Assembly: GCF_900102925.1 (NCBI RefSeq)
Contig: NZ_FNKI01000002.1
Span: 62,001 to 126,000 of the forward strand
Length of the DNA stretch: 64,000 nucleotides
Direction: 5' to 3'
Source: Flagellimonas zhangzhouensis
Lineage (GTDB): Bacteria; Bacteroidota; Bacteroidia; Flavobacteriales; Flavobacteriaceae
The notes below the pieces were generated by a model. That model searched no databases. It saw nothing but the letters and a program-made list of their open reading frames with translations, and was not told where the DNA came from. Made by a program: the position numbers and the translations under genes. Below, in pieces: positions 56,540-64,000 of the stretch (within the stretch, counting starts at the first letter, position 1; the number at the start of each line of letters is the position of its first letter).

Positions 56540-57154
56540 ATGGAATTGGTTAATAAGGGAGTAATGCTGCCCTTGATGGAAGAATTTTACACCATTCAAG
56601 GAGAAGGCTATCACAAAGGAACGGCTGCTTATTTTATAAGAGTGGGCGGTTGCGATGTGGGTTGCCATTGGTGTGATGTGAAGGAAAGCTGGAATGCGGA
56701 AACGCATCCTCCGACAGCTATCGAGAGCATTATTTCCAATGCCGAAAAATATTCCGATACCATTGTGATCACGGGTGGAGAACCCTTGACTTGGGATATG
56801 GGGCCGTTAACAGAAGGTCTAAAGGCCAAAAACATGAAGACCCATATTGAAACTTCTGGTGCCTATCCGTTAACTGGGGTTTGGGATTGGATTTGTTTAT
56901 CGCCCAAAAAGAACAAACTTCCTGTTGGCGAGATTTATGAAAAAGCGGATGAGCTAAAGGTCATTGTTTACAACAAGCACGATTTTATTTTTGCTGAAGA
57001 GCAAGCTGCCCAAGTGGGTGAGAACTGCATTTTATATTTACAACCCGAATGGAGTGTTCGCGATAAAATGGTTCCTATGATTGTGGATTACGTAATGGAA
57101 AATCCCAAATGGAAAGTATCCCTGCAGACCCATAAATATTTGAATATTCCTTAA
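56540..57154 (+). CDS. queE: 7-carboxy-7-deazaguanine synthase QueE (radical SAM)
   Basis: 204 residues from ATG 56540 (MELVNKGVMLPLMEEF); an ATG at 56522 would add six residues but overlaps the likely promoter. The radical-SAM cluster CX3CX2C is GGCDVGCHWCD (C38, C42, C45). TGGEPLTWD, ETSGAYP and the YLQPEW motif belong to QueE. It makes CDG from CPH4 in queuosine/7-deazaguanine synthesis. No queC, queD or preQ1 riboswitch is beside it. Confidence 0.95.
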   Translation: MELVNKGVMLPLMEEFYTIQGEGYHKGTAAYFIRVGGCDVGCHWCDVKESWNAETHPPTAIESIISNAEKYSDTIVITGGEPLTWDMGPLTEGLKAKNMKTHIETSGAYPLTGVWDWICLSPKKNKLPVGEIYEKADELKVIVYNKHDFIFAEEQAAQVGENCILYLQPEWSVRDKMVPMIVDYVMENPKWKVSLQTHKYLNIP

Positions 57155-57164
57155 GCTAAAAAGA

Positions 57165-57968
57165 TTAACGCCCACCGTATTTCTGAAGATCCAATAGGCA
57201 TTCTGCATCAAAATCAGGGATGGAAGCCAACCCTTTGGAGGCACGTGATTCCATTTGTTTGAGCAAAGAAGTTCCAAACTGCAGCTCGGCACGCATTAAG
57301 CATCCTTCAACATTACAATGATTTTCAGCGTCGGGGTCCTCATGCTCGTTCACTGATGTGGTGCTCAAATTTACTAAACCGAACAAGTGTCCAAATTCGT
57401 GCAATAAAGTTGCAGTTTCCACATCGGACACAGTTACCGCAGAGCTATTATTTCCCATTTGTTGCACGGTAGATTCGTAAATCACCATGGAAGTGTTTCT
57501 ATAAACCGCACCCAAAGTAACCAAGCCTTCTTCATCATTGTCGCTATCGGCTGGGGCATCGGCAAAATATAAATGTATGGCCAAGGTAGTTCCATCATTG
57601 AACTCATCTCTGTTTTCAGTTTCCAAATCAACAATCTCTTCCAAAGTCAATGTTTCCTCATTTGGAGAGGCAAGAGAGGTGTATTTGAATTCGATAGTTT
57701 GTTTGAATGTGCGAGCCAATAAAAATTCTTCAAAGTTGGCAATGGCTTCTGCAGTGGGTGCAAAACCTGTAACGTAATCGATTTCTATCAACAATTTATC
57801 GTAATCGGCATTGGATAACAAATCTCTTGCGGAAGCGCCAGTGGATAATCGGTTGCCCGATTTATCAATAGTGGCATTCGAGCCTGACGGAGTAACTTCA
57901 GAATCTTTTGAGCAGGAGAACAGCATCAAAAGTCCTGATAGTAAGGTGAAAGCAATTTTCTTTTTCAT
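57165..57968 (-). CDS. Archaemetzincin-like zinc-protease lipoprotein with split motif
   Basis: 267 residues from the ATG at 57968, which gives a proper signal peptide and lipobox Cys19 (LFSC); the upstream ATG at 57989 adds seven residues. The active-site helix is LLHEFGHLFGLVN (His190, Glu191, His194, Gly197). The third His plus Cys pattern of archaemetzincins (H-C-X4-C-X-M) is ENHCNVEGCLM (His217, Cys218, Cys223, Met225), but it is 20 residues after Gly197 instead of 3. So a loop separates the two halves. Predicted surface or periplasmic zinc peptidase; the ligand assignment is inference. Confidence 0.82.
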   Translation of the reverse strand: MKKKIAFTLLSGLLMLFSCSKDSEVTPSGSNATIDKSGNRLSTGASARDLLSNADYDKLLIEIDYVTGFAPTAEAIANFEEFLLARTFKQTIEFKYTSLASPNEETLTLEEIVDLETENRDEFNDGTTLAIHLYFADAPADSDNDEEGLVTLGAVYRNTSMVIYESTVQQMGNNSSAVTVSDVETATLLHEFGHLFGLVNLSTTSVNEHEDPDAENHCNVEGCLMRAELQFGTSLLKQMESRASKGLASIPDFDAECLLDLQKYGGR

Positions 57969-58005
57969 TGTAGCAAATATAAAATACAACGTTCCAAAGA
58001 GGAAT

Positions 58006-58740
58006 CTATTGTTTTTTCAATGTTAGTATAGCCAAATAGTCGTAATGTTCTCCCTCAACAATCAGTTCACAATCCAATCCGTTGGCGAATGCCGCATTTT
58101 GTAGGGTATTGTAATCCACATAGACCCAGTCAAAAGGTTCGCTTTGCAAACCTTTATAGGCCATTGTGAATTCTACTTCACCATAATAATTCCCATCATT
58201 CGGAATCCAATAGCCTCCATCTTCATCTTCCTCGAACATGTAAATAATATCGCTGGAATCTAGCAATATTTGACCATTGGGCATCAATAATGAGGCCAAA
58301 TGTGTCAAAAATGAGGTTAAGTTCTTCAATTTGCCCGCTAAACCGATTCCGTTCATCAGTAAAAGCAAGGTGTCGAACTGCTCCTCGGAATACTCCATAA
58401 TATCACATTGAACGGTAGAATTCACCCCTCTTTCTTTGGAAACTTTAATAGCTCCCTCAGAATTGTCCAAAGCGGTAACGGCCAATCCTTTCTTTTGTAA
58501 GTAGAGGGAATGACTTCCAGCACCACATCCAATATCCAACACTTTTCCTCGGGCCATTTGCAAGGCTTTTTGCTCGATTTTGGGCATGTCTTTAAAATCC
58601 CTAAACAGGTAAGGAACAGGAATAACATCTTCTTCATCTAAAGATGAATATGTGGTGATATCTTCTGTATAGTTGCCTTCTTGAAAATCCAGCAAGGCTT
58701 TTCCAAAAACATCTGGCATGGTCGACGTTGTTTTTTGCAA
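58006..58740 (-). CDS. Class I SAM-dependent methyltransferase
   Basis: 244 residues. Motif I VLDIGCGAGSHSLYLQKKG, an acidic residue after strand 2 (ALDNSEGAI), and motif post-I around QCDIMEYSEEQFDTLLLLMNGIG show the Rossmann methyltransferase fold. No substrate-specific domain is seen. Divergent from the YkgJ gene with a 53-base gap. Confidence 0.88.
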   Translation of the reverse strand: MQKTTSTMPDVFGKALLDFQEGNYTEDITTYSSLDEEDVIPVPYLFRDFKDMPKIEQKALQMARGKVLDIGCGAGSHSLYLQKKGLAVTALDNSEGAIKVSKERGVNSTVQCDIMEYSEEQFDTLLLLMNGIGLAGKLKNLTSFLTHLASLLMPNGQILLDSSDIIYMFEEDEDGGYWIPNDGNYYGEVEFTMAYKGLQSEPFDWVYVDYNTLQNAAFANGLDCELIVEGEHYDYLAILTLKKQ

Positions 58741-58754
58741 AGGTGGGACTTTAA

Positions 58755-58786
58755 TTGCTTTGAAAGGTTTAAAATGGATAAGTTTG
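58755..58786 (+). promoter_or_regulatory. Promoter of the YkgJ-type gene
   Basis: TTG at 58755-58757, 21 bases, TAAGTTTG at 58779-58786. The ATG at 58794 is only 7 bases beyond, so the mRNA would be leaderless or nearly so. Confidence 0.55.
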
Positions 58787-58793
58787 TCCTGTT

Positions 58794-59288
58794 ATGGAGG
58801 ATATTTTAAGGGAATTGCCCAATAAGGCAAAAGAGAAGCATGCGGAGAATAAAAAGTTCTTCAGCAAATTGAAGAAGAAGCCGCCCAAAAACTTGGATTA
58901 TGTGATGCAGGAATTGCACCATGAGGAGTTTGAGCGCACGGATTGTTTGGAATGTGCCAATTGCTGTAAAACCACAGGACCTCTTTTTACCAATGCCGAT
59001 GTGGAGCGAATCGCCAAACATTTTAGAATGAAACCCTCCCAATTTATCGACACCTATTTGCGGGTCGATGAAGAAAATGATTATGTGTTGCAAAGTGTGC
59101 CCTGTACTTTTTTGGGAGCCGATAATTACTGCTCCATTTATGAAGTGCGACCCAAAGCCTGTCGTGAGTTTCCGCATACGGATCGTAAAAAATTCCAACA
59201 GATCAGTAACCTCACTTTAAAAAATGTGGCCATTTGTCCAGCCGCTTTCAATATTGTGGAGGCGATGAAAAAATCCATCAAGATTTGA
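58794..59288 (+). CDS. YkgJ/zinc-iron-chelating cysteine-cluster protein
   Basis: 164 residues. The cluster CLECANCCKTTGPLF and the later CTFLGADNYCSIYEVRPKACREFP supply eight conserved Cys that can bind an Fe-S cluster or zinc. An N-terminal helical segment with basic repeats precedes it. Function unknown beyond metal binding. Followed by the desaturase-like gene after 22 bases. Confidence 0.85.
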   Translation: MEDILRELPNKAKEKHAENKKFFSKLKKKPPKNLDYVMQELHHEEFERTDCLECANCCKTTGPLFTNADVERIAKHFRMKPSQFIDTYLRVDEENDYVLQSVPCTFLGADNYCSIYEVRPKACREFPHTDRKKFQQISNLTLKNVAICPAAFNIVEAMKKSIKI

Positions 59289-59310
59289 GGTTTTTTCATA
59301 TTTTGAGGGC

Positions 59311-60141
59311 ATGGAACAGCTTATTTCTTATTTCGAGACCATCCCATCTTGGCACCGAAGCCTTATTCTGGTTGGGGGCATCACCTTTTTTTGGATTTTG
59401 GAGGGCATAGTGCCCCTTTTTAATGTGCCCTATAAAAAATGGCGGCATTCCGTTCCCAATTTCTTTTTTACAATGACTACGATTGTTGTCAATTTTCCGT
59501 TGGCATTTTTGCTGTTGAAATCTTCCGATTGGGCGGTGGAAAATCAGTTTGGGATCATTAATTGGTTGCCTGAAATGCCTTTATGGTTATATGTTTTGCT
59601 GGGTGTAATGTTGCTCGATTTGGTTGGTGCCTATGCAGCGCATTGGGTGGAACATAAGGTGAAACCGCTTTGGATGGTGCATTTGGTGCATCATTCCGAT
59701 CATAATGTAGACACTACAACGGCAAACAGACATCATCCTTTGGAAAGCTTAATCCGTTATATTTTTACGTTAACTGGAGTTTTGCTAGTTGGAGCGCCTA
59801 TTGGAATAATCATGTTGTACCAGAGTCTTTCGGTGGTGTTTTCTCAGTTTAACCATGCCAATATTCGATTACCCAAAAAGGTGGACAATGCCATCAGTTG
59901 GTTCATCGTGAGCCCAGATATGCACAAAGTGCATCATCATTACCAATTGCCCTACACGGATTCCAATTATGGAAATATTTTCTCCATTTGGGATAGACTT
60001 TTTGGTACCTACATGTATTTAGATGTTAAGGACATTGTTTATGGGGTGGACACTTTCCCCGATGAAAAGGAAAATAGCAGTATCAAGGGATTGTTGAAGC
60101 AACCTTTTCATAAATACCGAAGACCAACCACTGAGGGATAA
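59311..60141 (+). CDS. Sterol-desaturase/fatty-acid-hydroxylase-family membrane enzyme
   Basis: 276 residues with four to five membrane segments (about 17-35, 47-66, 91-113, 150-180). The di-iron His clusters are HWVEH, HLVHHSDHN, RHHPLE and HKVHHHYQLP near residues 110-220, the full eight-His type. Likely hydroxylates or desaturates a lipid such as a hopanoid, carotenoid or sphingoid; substrate unknown. A REP-like element lies directly after the stop. Confidence 0.92.
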   Translation: MEQLISYFETIPSWHRSLILVGGITFFWILEGIVPLFNVPYKKWRHSVPNFFFTMTTIVVNFPLAFLLLKSSDWAVENQFGIINWLPEMPLWLYVLLGVMLLDLVGAYAAHWVEHKVKPLWMVHLVHHSDHNVDTTTANRHHPLESLIRYIFTLTGVLLVGAPIGIIMLYQSLSVVFSQFNHANIRLPKKVDNAISWFIVSPDMHKVHHHYQLPYTDSNYGNIFSIWDRLFGTYMYLDVKDIVYGVDTFPDEKENSSIKGLLKQPFHKYRRPTTEG

Positions 60142-60142
60142 C

Positions 60143-60222
60143 TGTCATTTCGATATAAGAAGCTTTGCTTCGATTGAGAAATCTTCATTTTCTAGGACAT
60201 CTCGACTGCGCTCGATGTGACA
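60143..60222. repeat. REP-like palindromic element, copy 2
   Basis: Left arm TGTCATTTCGA, then a foreign mini-hairpin GAAGC-TTT-GCTTC (60159-60171) and GAGAAATC. The right arm is standard: CTCGACTGCGCTCGATGTGA followed by CA (60201-60222). Here the left tip is the exchanged one, opposite to copy 1. No ORF. Lies in the 131-base convergent gap before the NamZ-type gene. Confidence 0.75.
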
Positions 60223-60272
60223 ACTTGAACATTCGATTGAATTCGAGCAATTCGAGTCAAGAAAATGATTAA

Positions 60273-61493
60273 CTAATCGTAGATCAAATACTTCGCGCGT
60301 ATTTTTTTGAAGTTGTTCAAATCGTCTTGCCACGTAGCTTTGATTTCTTCATTGGTCATGCCCTGTTCAATTTGTTGTTGCAGCAAAGGCGTACCCGCAT
60401 GCTTGGTAAATCCGCTGGTTAAAAAGAATTTCGATTTATCAACGGAGTTTTGGTAGGCATCTATCACCCATTCCATGGTTACTTCGTTCATGCGTTCCGT
60501 TTGTGATAAATCCTTTCCATAACAGGTTTTGCCCTCCTCTTTTGGATATTTTGAACCGAAATTAGGCTCGGGAACATAACTGAAATCATATTGGGTACTA
60601 TCCAAAAAAGAAGCACCATACCGTTGAAACTGAAATTCCGTTCCTCGTCCTGCATTCACATTGGTGCCCTCAAAAAGTCCTAAACTGGGGTATAGGGTTA
60701 TGGAAATATCATTGGGTAAATTCGGGGATGGTCTTATCGGTAAATGATATGATGATTCATGGGTGTAGTTTTCTAATTCAATGACGGTCAGATTAGCTTT
60801 GATGCCATTTTCCAACCAACCTTCACCGTTCAAAAGATTTGCATATTCCCCAATGGTCATCCCATATACCAAAGGAATGGGATTCATGCCCAAATAACTG
60901 GTGTGTTCCTCCATCATGGTTGGTCCATCTACGTAATGTCCGTTTGGGTTGGGTCGGTCCAAAACAATAATGGGTAAATCTGCCTCGGCACAGGCTTCCA
61001 TCACTAATTGCAAACTGGCAATAAAGGTGTAAAAACGAACTCCTACATCTTGAATGTCAAAAACCATCACATCGAGGTCGGCCAATTGTTCGGAAGATGG
61101 TTTTCTGTTTTTACCATACAGCGAAATAATGGGCAATCCTGTTTGGGAATCAACCCCATCTTTCACATGCTCCCCAGCATCTGCAGTACCTCGAAATCCA
61201 TGTTCTGGTGAGAACACTTTTTGAATCGTAACATTCAATGACAAAAGTGAATCCACCAAATGGGTATATCCCGCTTCTTTAAAAATCACACTGGTAGGAT
61301 TGGCCACAATGCCCACTTTTTTATCTTTCAACAATGGTAGATAAGCCTCCGTTCGGTTGGCGGCAACTTTAATTTCAGGAACAGGTTTCGAATTCAATTC
61401 GGCTGAGGTGTCTTCCTTTTCTTGGCCTTTGCAGGAAGAAAATATCAAAAACAACAATAAAACTGTACTTTTGAAAACAGATAAAATGGGCAT
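60273..61493 (-). CDS. NamZ/DUF1343-type exo-beta-N-acetylmuramidase lipoprotein
   Basis: 406 residues, lipobox Cys21 (FSSC). The GH171-type domain covers most of the chain: KKVGIVANPTSV, SPEHGFRGTADAGEHV (with the likely catalytic Glu), DVMVFDIQDVGVRFYT, LDRPNPNGHYVDGP, VYGMTIGEYANLLNGEGWL and SLGLFEGTNVNAGRGTEFQFQ. Family members release MurNAc from peptidoglycan fragments, pointing to cell-wall recycling in the periplasm. Its start codon is only 3 bases from that of the divergent permease gene, so both promoters must lie in the other gene. Confidence 0.9.
   Translation of the reverse strand: MPILSVFKSTVLLLFLIFSSCKGQEKEDTSAELNSKPVPEIKVAANRTEAYLPLLKDKKVGIVANPTSVIFKEAGYTHLVDSLLSLNVTIQKVFSPEHGFRGTADAGEHVKDGVDSQTGLPIISLYGKNRKPSSEQLADLDVMVFDIQDVGVRFYTFIASLQLVMEACAEADLPIIVLDRPNPNGHYVDGPTMMEEHTSYLGMNPIPLVYGMTIGEYANLLNGEGWLENGIKANLTVIELENYTHESSYHLPIRPSPNLPNDISITLYPSLGLFEGTNVNAGRGTEFQFQRYGASFLDSTQYDFSYVPEPNFGSKYPKEEGKTCYGKDLSQTERMNEVTMEWVIDAYQNSVDKSKFFLTSGFTKHAGTPLLQQQIEQGMTNEEIKATWQDDLNNFKKIRAKYLIYD
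61466..61473 (+). promoter_or_regulatory. Possible -7 element of the LolC/E-like gene inside the NamZ gene
   Basis: TACTTTTG, exact TANNTTTG, 23 bases before the TTG start at 61497 and within the start of the opposite coding sequence. No matching -33 TTG. Confidence 0.35.
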
Positions 61494-61496
61494 TCG

Positions 61497-62738
61497 TTGA
61501 ATTTAGAGTTATTTATTGCCAAACGCCTGATCACAGGGAAGGAACATAAAATTAGCATTTCCGCCCCTATTATAAAAATTGCGGTTGCGGCAATTGCCAT
61601 TGGTGTGGTAATGATGCTCATCGCCATTGCTACGGGTGTGGGCCTTAAAATCAAAGTGCGGGAAAAAGTCTCCGCGTTCAACGGGCATATTCAAATTTCC
61701 AGTTTCGACAACAATACTTCTGAGGTGTCGGTGATGCCCATATCCATCCACCAAGATTTTTATCCAGAGTTCAAAAATGTAGAGGGAGTTCGCCATGTGC
61801 AGGCCGTGGCCACCAAAGGTGGTATTATCCGCACCGAAGATACATTTGAGGGAATGCTCGCCAAAGGAGTGGGCACCGATTACGACTGGAGCACTTTTGA
61901 AGAATATTTGGTTGATGGTCGATTGCCCGATTATTCTGGAAAATTGAACGAGGAAGTTTTGATTTCGAGCATCATGGCCAATCGTTTGCAATTGAAGGTT
62001 GAGAATGATTTCTTTTCTTTTTTCTTGAAAGATGGGGATGCCTCCCAAGTGCCGAACAATCGTCGTTTTACGATTGTTGGGATTTACGATAGCGGTTTCG
62101 AGGAATTTGATGAGACCTATGTGTTTGTGGATATTCGCCATATTCAACGCATGAACAAGTGGGAAGAAGATGAAATTGGAAATTTTGAGGTCTTTTTGGA
62201 CGATTTTGACCAATTGGATGCGAAAAGCAATGAAATCTACAATAACACTCCATCCGATTTGGATTCGCAAAACATCAAAAACAAATATTTCCGCATTTTT
62301 GAGTGGATAGGACTTTTTGATTTTAATATTGCCTTGATCATAGGGATCATGATCATTGTGGGAGGAATCAATATGATCACAGCTTTACTGGTTCTTATTT
62401 TGGAGCGAACCCAAATGATCGGGATTTTAAAAGCCCTTGGTTCTGCCAATTGGAGTATTCGAAAAGTGTTTTTGTACAATGCAGCCTATCTGATCGCCAA
62501 AGGATTGTTTTGGGGCAATCTTATTGGTTTGGGCTTCATTTTTCTTCAGGAAAAATTCCGAATGTTCAAATTTCCCAATCCTGAGGAATATTACATCGAG
62601 TACATTCCCGTGCACATGGATGTGATGACCGTCCTTTTATTGAATATTGGAGTAATGCTGCTCTGTTTACTCATGCTTTTGGTTCCATCCTACATCATTA
62701 CCAAAATTACGCCTGTTAAAGCCATCCAATTTGAATAG
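61497..62738 (+). CDS. LolC/E-like ABC-transporter permease (FtsX family)
   Basis: 413 residues. MNLELFIAKRLITGKEHKIS is the usual LolE-type start, so the TTG codon at 61497 is accepted; the next Met is well inside the first membrane helix. TM1 about 24-48, a MacB-like periplasmic domain (about 50-270), and three C-terminal TMs (about 277-305, 328-350, 378-402) with the FtsX signature ILERTQMIGILKALGSANWSIRK. It would move lipoproteins to the outer membrane or act in a related export; the LolD ATPase is not adjacent. Confidence 0.9.
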   Translation: MNLELFIAKRLITGKEHKISISAPIIKIAVAAIAIGVVMMLIAIATGVGLKIKVREKVSAFNGHIQISSFDNNTSEVSVMPISIHQDFYPEFKNVEGVRHVQAVATKGGIIRTEDTFEGMLAKGVGTDYDWSTFEEYLVDGRLPDYSGKLNEEVLISSIMANRLQLKVENDFFSFFLKDGDASQVPNNRRFTIVGIYDSGFEEFDETYVFVDIRHIQRMNKWEEDEIGNFEVFLDDFDQLDAKSNEIYNNTPSDLDSQNIKNKYFRIFEWIGLFDFNIALIIGIMIIVGGINMITALLVLILERTQMIGILKALGSANWSIRKVFLYNAAYLIAKGLFWGNLIGLGFIFLQEKFRMFKFPNPEEYYIEYIPVHMDVMTVLLLNIGVMLLCLLMLLVPSYIITKITPVKAIQFE

Positions 62739-62793
62739 CATCCACGAGGTATTTACTGCATAAATTGATAACTTGGGCAGCAAAATAACCAAC

Positions 62794-64000
62794 ATGACTT
62801 TTCAGAAGATTTCAACCCTATTCGCGCTATTGCTAGCCGTAACCGTTTCAGCCCAAAAACTAAGTAGAACCGAAAAAAAGATTGTTTCCACCATTGAGAA
62901 AAACAGTGGAGAGGCCGTTGGATTTTTGGAAAAAGTGGTCAACATCAACAGTGGGACTTTAAACGCCAAAGGTGTTAAAGAAGTGGGAATGGTGTTCAAG
63001 GATGCTTTTGATAATATTGGATTTGAAACCACTTGGATTGAAATGCCTGCCGAAATGCACCGTGGAGGGCATTTGTTTGCAGAAACTAAAGGAACCAAAG
63101 GAAAGAAGCTTTTGCTTATTGGTCATTTGGATACTGTTTTTGAGGAAGATAGTCCGTTTCAAACTTTTGAAATGGTGAACGATAGCACCGCCCATGCGCC
63201 TGGAGGTAATGATATGAAAGGTGGCGATGTGATCATGTTGTATGCCTTAAAGGCCCTTGAGGAAAATGGACTTTTGAAAGATGCACAAATTATTGTGGCT
63301 TACACAGGGGATGAAGAAAGTACTGGAAAGCCGTTGTCAATCAGTAGGAAAGATTTGATTGACGCGGCCAAGCGTAGTGATATTGCCCTAGGTTTTGAGA
63401 GCTCCACTGGATTTAATTATGCCACAGTGGCCAGAAGAGGCGCTTCAGGATGGTCTGTTGAGGTAGAGGGAAAACGTGCCCACTCTTCGGGAATTTTTAG
63501 TGAAAATACAGGAGCGGGAGCCATTTTCGAAATGTCCAGAATCCTGCACCAATTTTATACCGAAGTAAAAGGTGAAGACTTGTTGACCTTTAACCCTGGC
63601 GTGATGTTGGGTGGTACTTTTGTGAATTATGATGAGTTGACCAGCAAGGGTGATGCCTTTGGGAAAACCAATGTGGTGGCCCAAAAAGCTGTTGTAAAAG
63701 GTGGACTTCGATTTATTTCTGAAGAACAAAAAGAACGTGCTAGAGCTAAAATGAGGGAAATTGTGGCCAATAATTTACCACAGACTTCAGCAACTGTAAG
63801 CTTTACAGATAGCTACCCAGCGATGGGCCCAACTGAGGGGAATTTGGCGCTATTAAGTCAATTCAACCAAGTAAGTTTGGATTTGGACCAGGGAGAAGTT
63901 TTGGCCTACGACCCAGGAAGACGTGGCGCTGCCGATTTGTCTTTTGTAGCTGAATATGTAGATGGATTAGATGGCTTGGGAACCATGGGATCTGGTGCAC
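62794..64000 (+). CDS. M20-family metallopeptidase, exported; 3' end outside window
   Basis: 402 codons from ATG 62794 to the window edge, still open. Signal peptide MTFQKISTLFALLLAVTVSA(Q). Metal-binding motifs of M20: GHLDTVFEEDS, GGNDMKGGDVIM and the catalytic Glu pair GDEESTGKP, then GFESS, and the dimerisation domain with RRGASGWSVEVEGKRAHSS. Glutamate-carboxypeptidase-like or CPG2-like exopeptidase expected in the periplasm. The final His ligand should lie beyond the window end. Confidence 0.9.
   Translation, partial: MTFQKISTLFALLLAVTVSAQKLSRTEKKIVSTIEKNSGEAVGFLEKVVNINSGTLNAKGVKEVGMVFKDAFDNIGFETTWIEMPAEMHRGGHLFAETKGTKGKKLLLIGHLDTVFEEDSPFQTFEMVNDSTAHAPGGNDMKGGDVIMLYALKALEENGLLKDAQIIVAYTGDEESTGKPLSISRKDLIDAAKRSDIALGFESSTGFNYATVARRGASGWSVEVEGKRAHSSGIFSENTGAGAIFEMSRILHQFYTEVKGEDLLTFNPGVMLGGTFVNYDELTSKGDAFGKTNVVAQKAVVKGGLRFISEEQKERARAKMREIVANNLPQTSATVSFTDSYPAMGPTEGNLALLSQFNQVSLDLDQGEVLAYDPGRRGAADLSFVAEYVDGLDGLGTMGSGA

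Noticed and set aside
60145..60333. 62-codon minus-strand frame over the REP-like element
   Set aside because: Its codons are the repeat arms and the end of the NamZ gene; no start signal or conservation argument.
61509..62270. 253-codon open frame antisense to the LolC/E-like gene
   Set aside because: Shadow of a well-supported membrane-protein gene; no family features and a His/Asn/Ile-heavy composition.

Overview
The window (about 40% GC by eye) looks like a chromosomal segment of a marine-type Flavobacteriaceae bacterium (Bacteroidota), close to the Muricauda/Flagellimonas/Maribacter group. The basis is the protein style, a SusC/SusD pair, FecI/FecR/TonB-receptor signalling genes, many short-lipobox lipoproteins, near absence of Shine-Dalgarno sequences, and promoters of the Bacteroidota type (TTTG, then about 20 bases, then TANNTTTG). 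The species is inference.

Layout. 1-8475 (minus strand): a truncated RlmB-type rRNA methyltransferase, two tandem paralogous secreted proteins each with its own terminator, and an outer-membrane uptake operon susC-susD-lipoprotein. 8476-9056 is the only gene-free stretch over 300 bases and ends in the strong rpsL promoter. 9057-26250 (plus): one unbroken str-S10-spc-alpha ribosomal superoperon (rpsL, rpsG, fusA, rpsJ, rplC to rpmJ, rpsM, rpsK, rpsD, rpoA, rplQ), closed by a strong terminator. Its three widest spacers and the one before rplQ hold hairpin-rich or palindromic RNA/DNA elements. 26349-34615 (plus, with one small minus gene): carA, enolase, a GT5 glycogen/starch synthase, citrate synthase, and two guanidino-group hydrolases (DDAH-like and CtlX-like).

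34766-40738 (minus): a large AT-rich Ig-like lipoprotein, a regulatory-domain secreted protein, an SDR-DUF2867 protein and a small conserved protein. 40833-43444 (plus): argS and an M90/MtfA-type peptidase. 43434-47485 (minus): ECF sigma factor, FecR anti-sigma factor and an STN-containing TonB receptor. A divergent seven-module lipoprotein follows at 47598-49358. A shared promoter-like motif lies before fecR and before this lipoprotein, which makes the four genes a candidate cell-surface signalling unit. 49464-64000: ffh, folD, a 50-residue lipoprotein, several small enzymes and lipoproteins, a HerA-like ATPase, an exported RidA, queE, an archaemetzincin-like lipoprotein, a methyltransferase, a YkgJ-type protein, a sterol-desaturase-like enzyme, a NamZ-type muramidase, a LolC/E-like permease and a truncated M20 peptidase.

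No tRNA, rRNA, CRISPR array, transposase, integrase or prophage gene was recognised. Small REP-like palindromic elements occur at 34683, 38780 and 60143, and a half-copy lies inside argS. The items most worth a second look are the sigma/FecR/receptor/modular-lipoprotein unit with its inferred promoter motif, the attenuator-like leader between rpsJ and rplC, the swapped-arm palindromic repeats, and the archaemetzincin-like protein with a split zinc motif.
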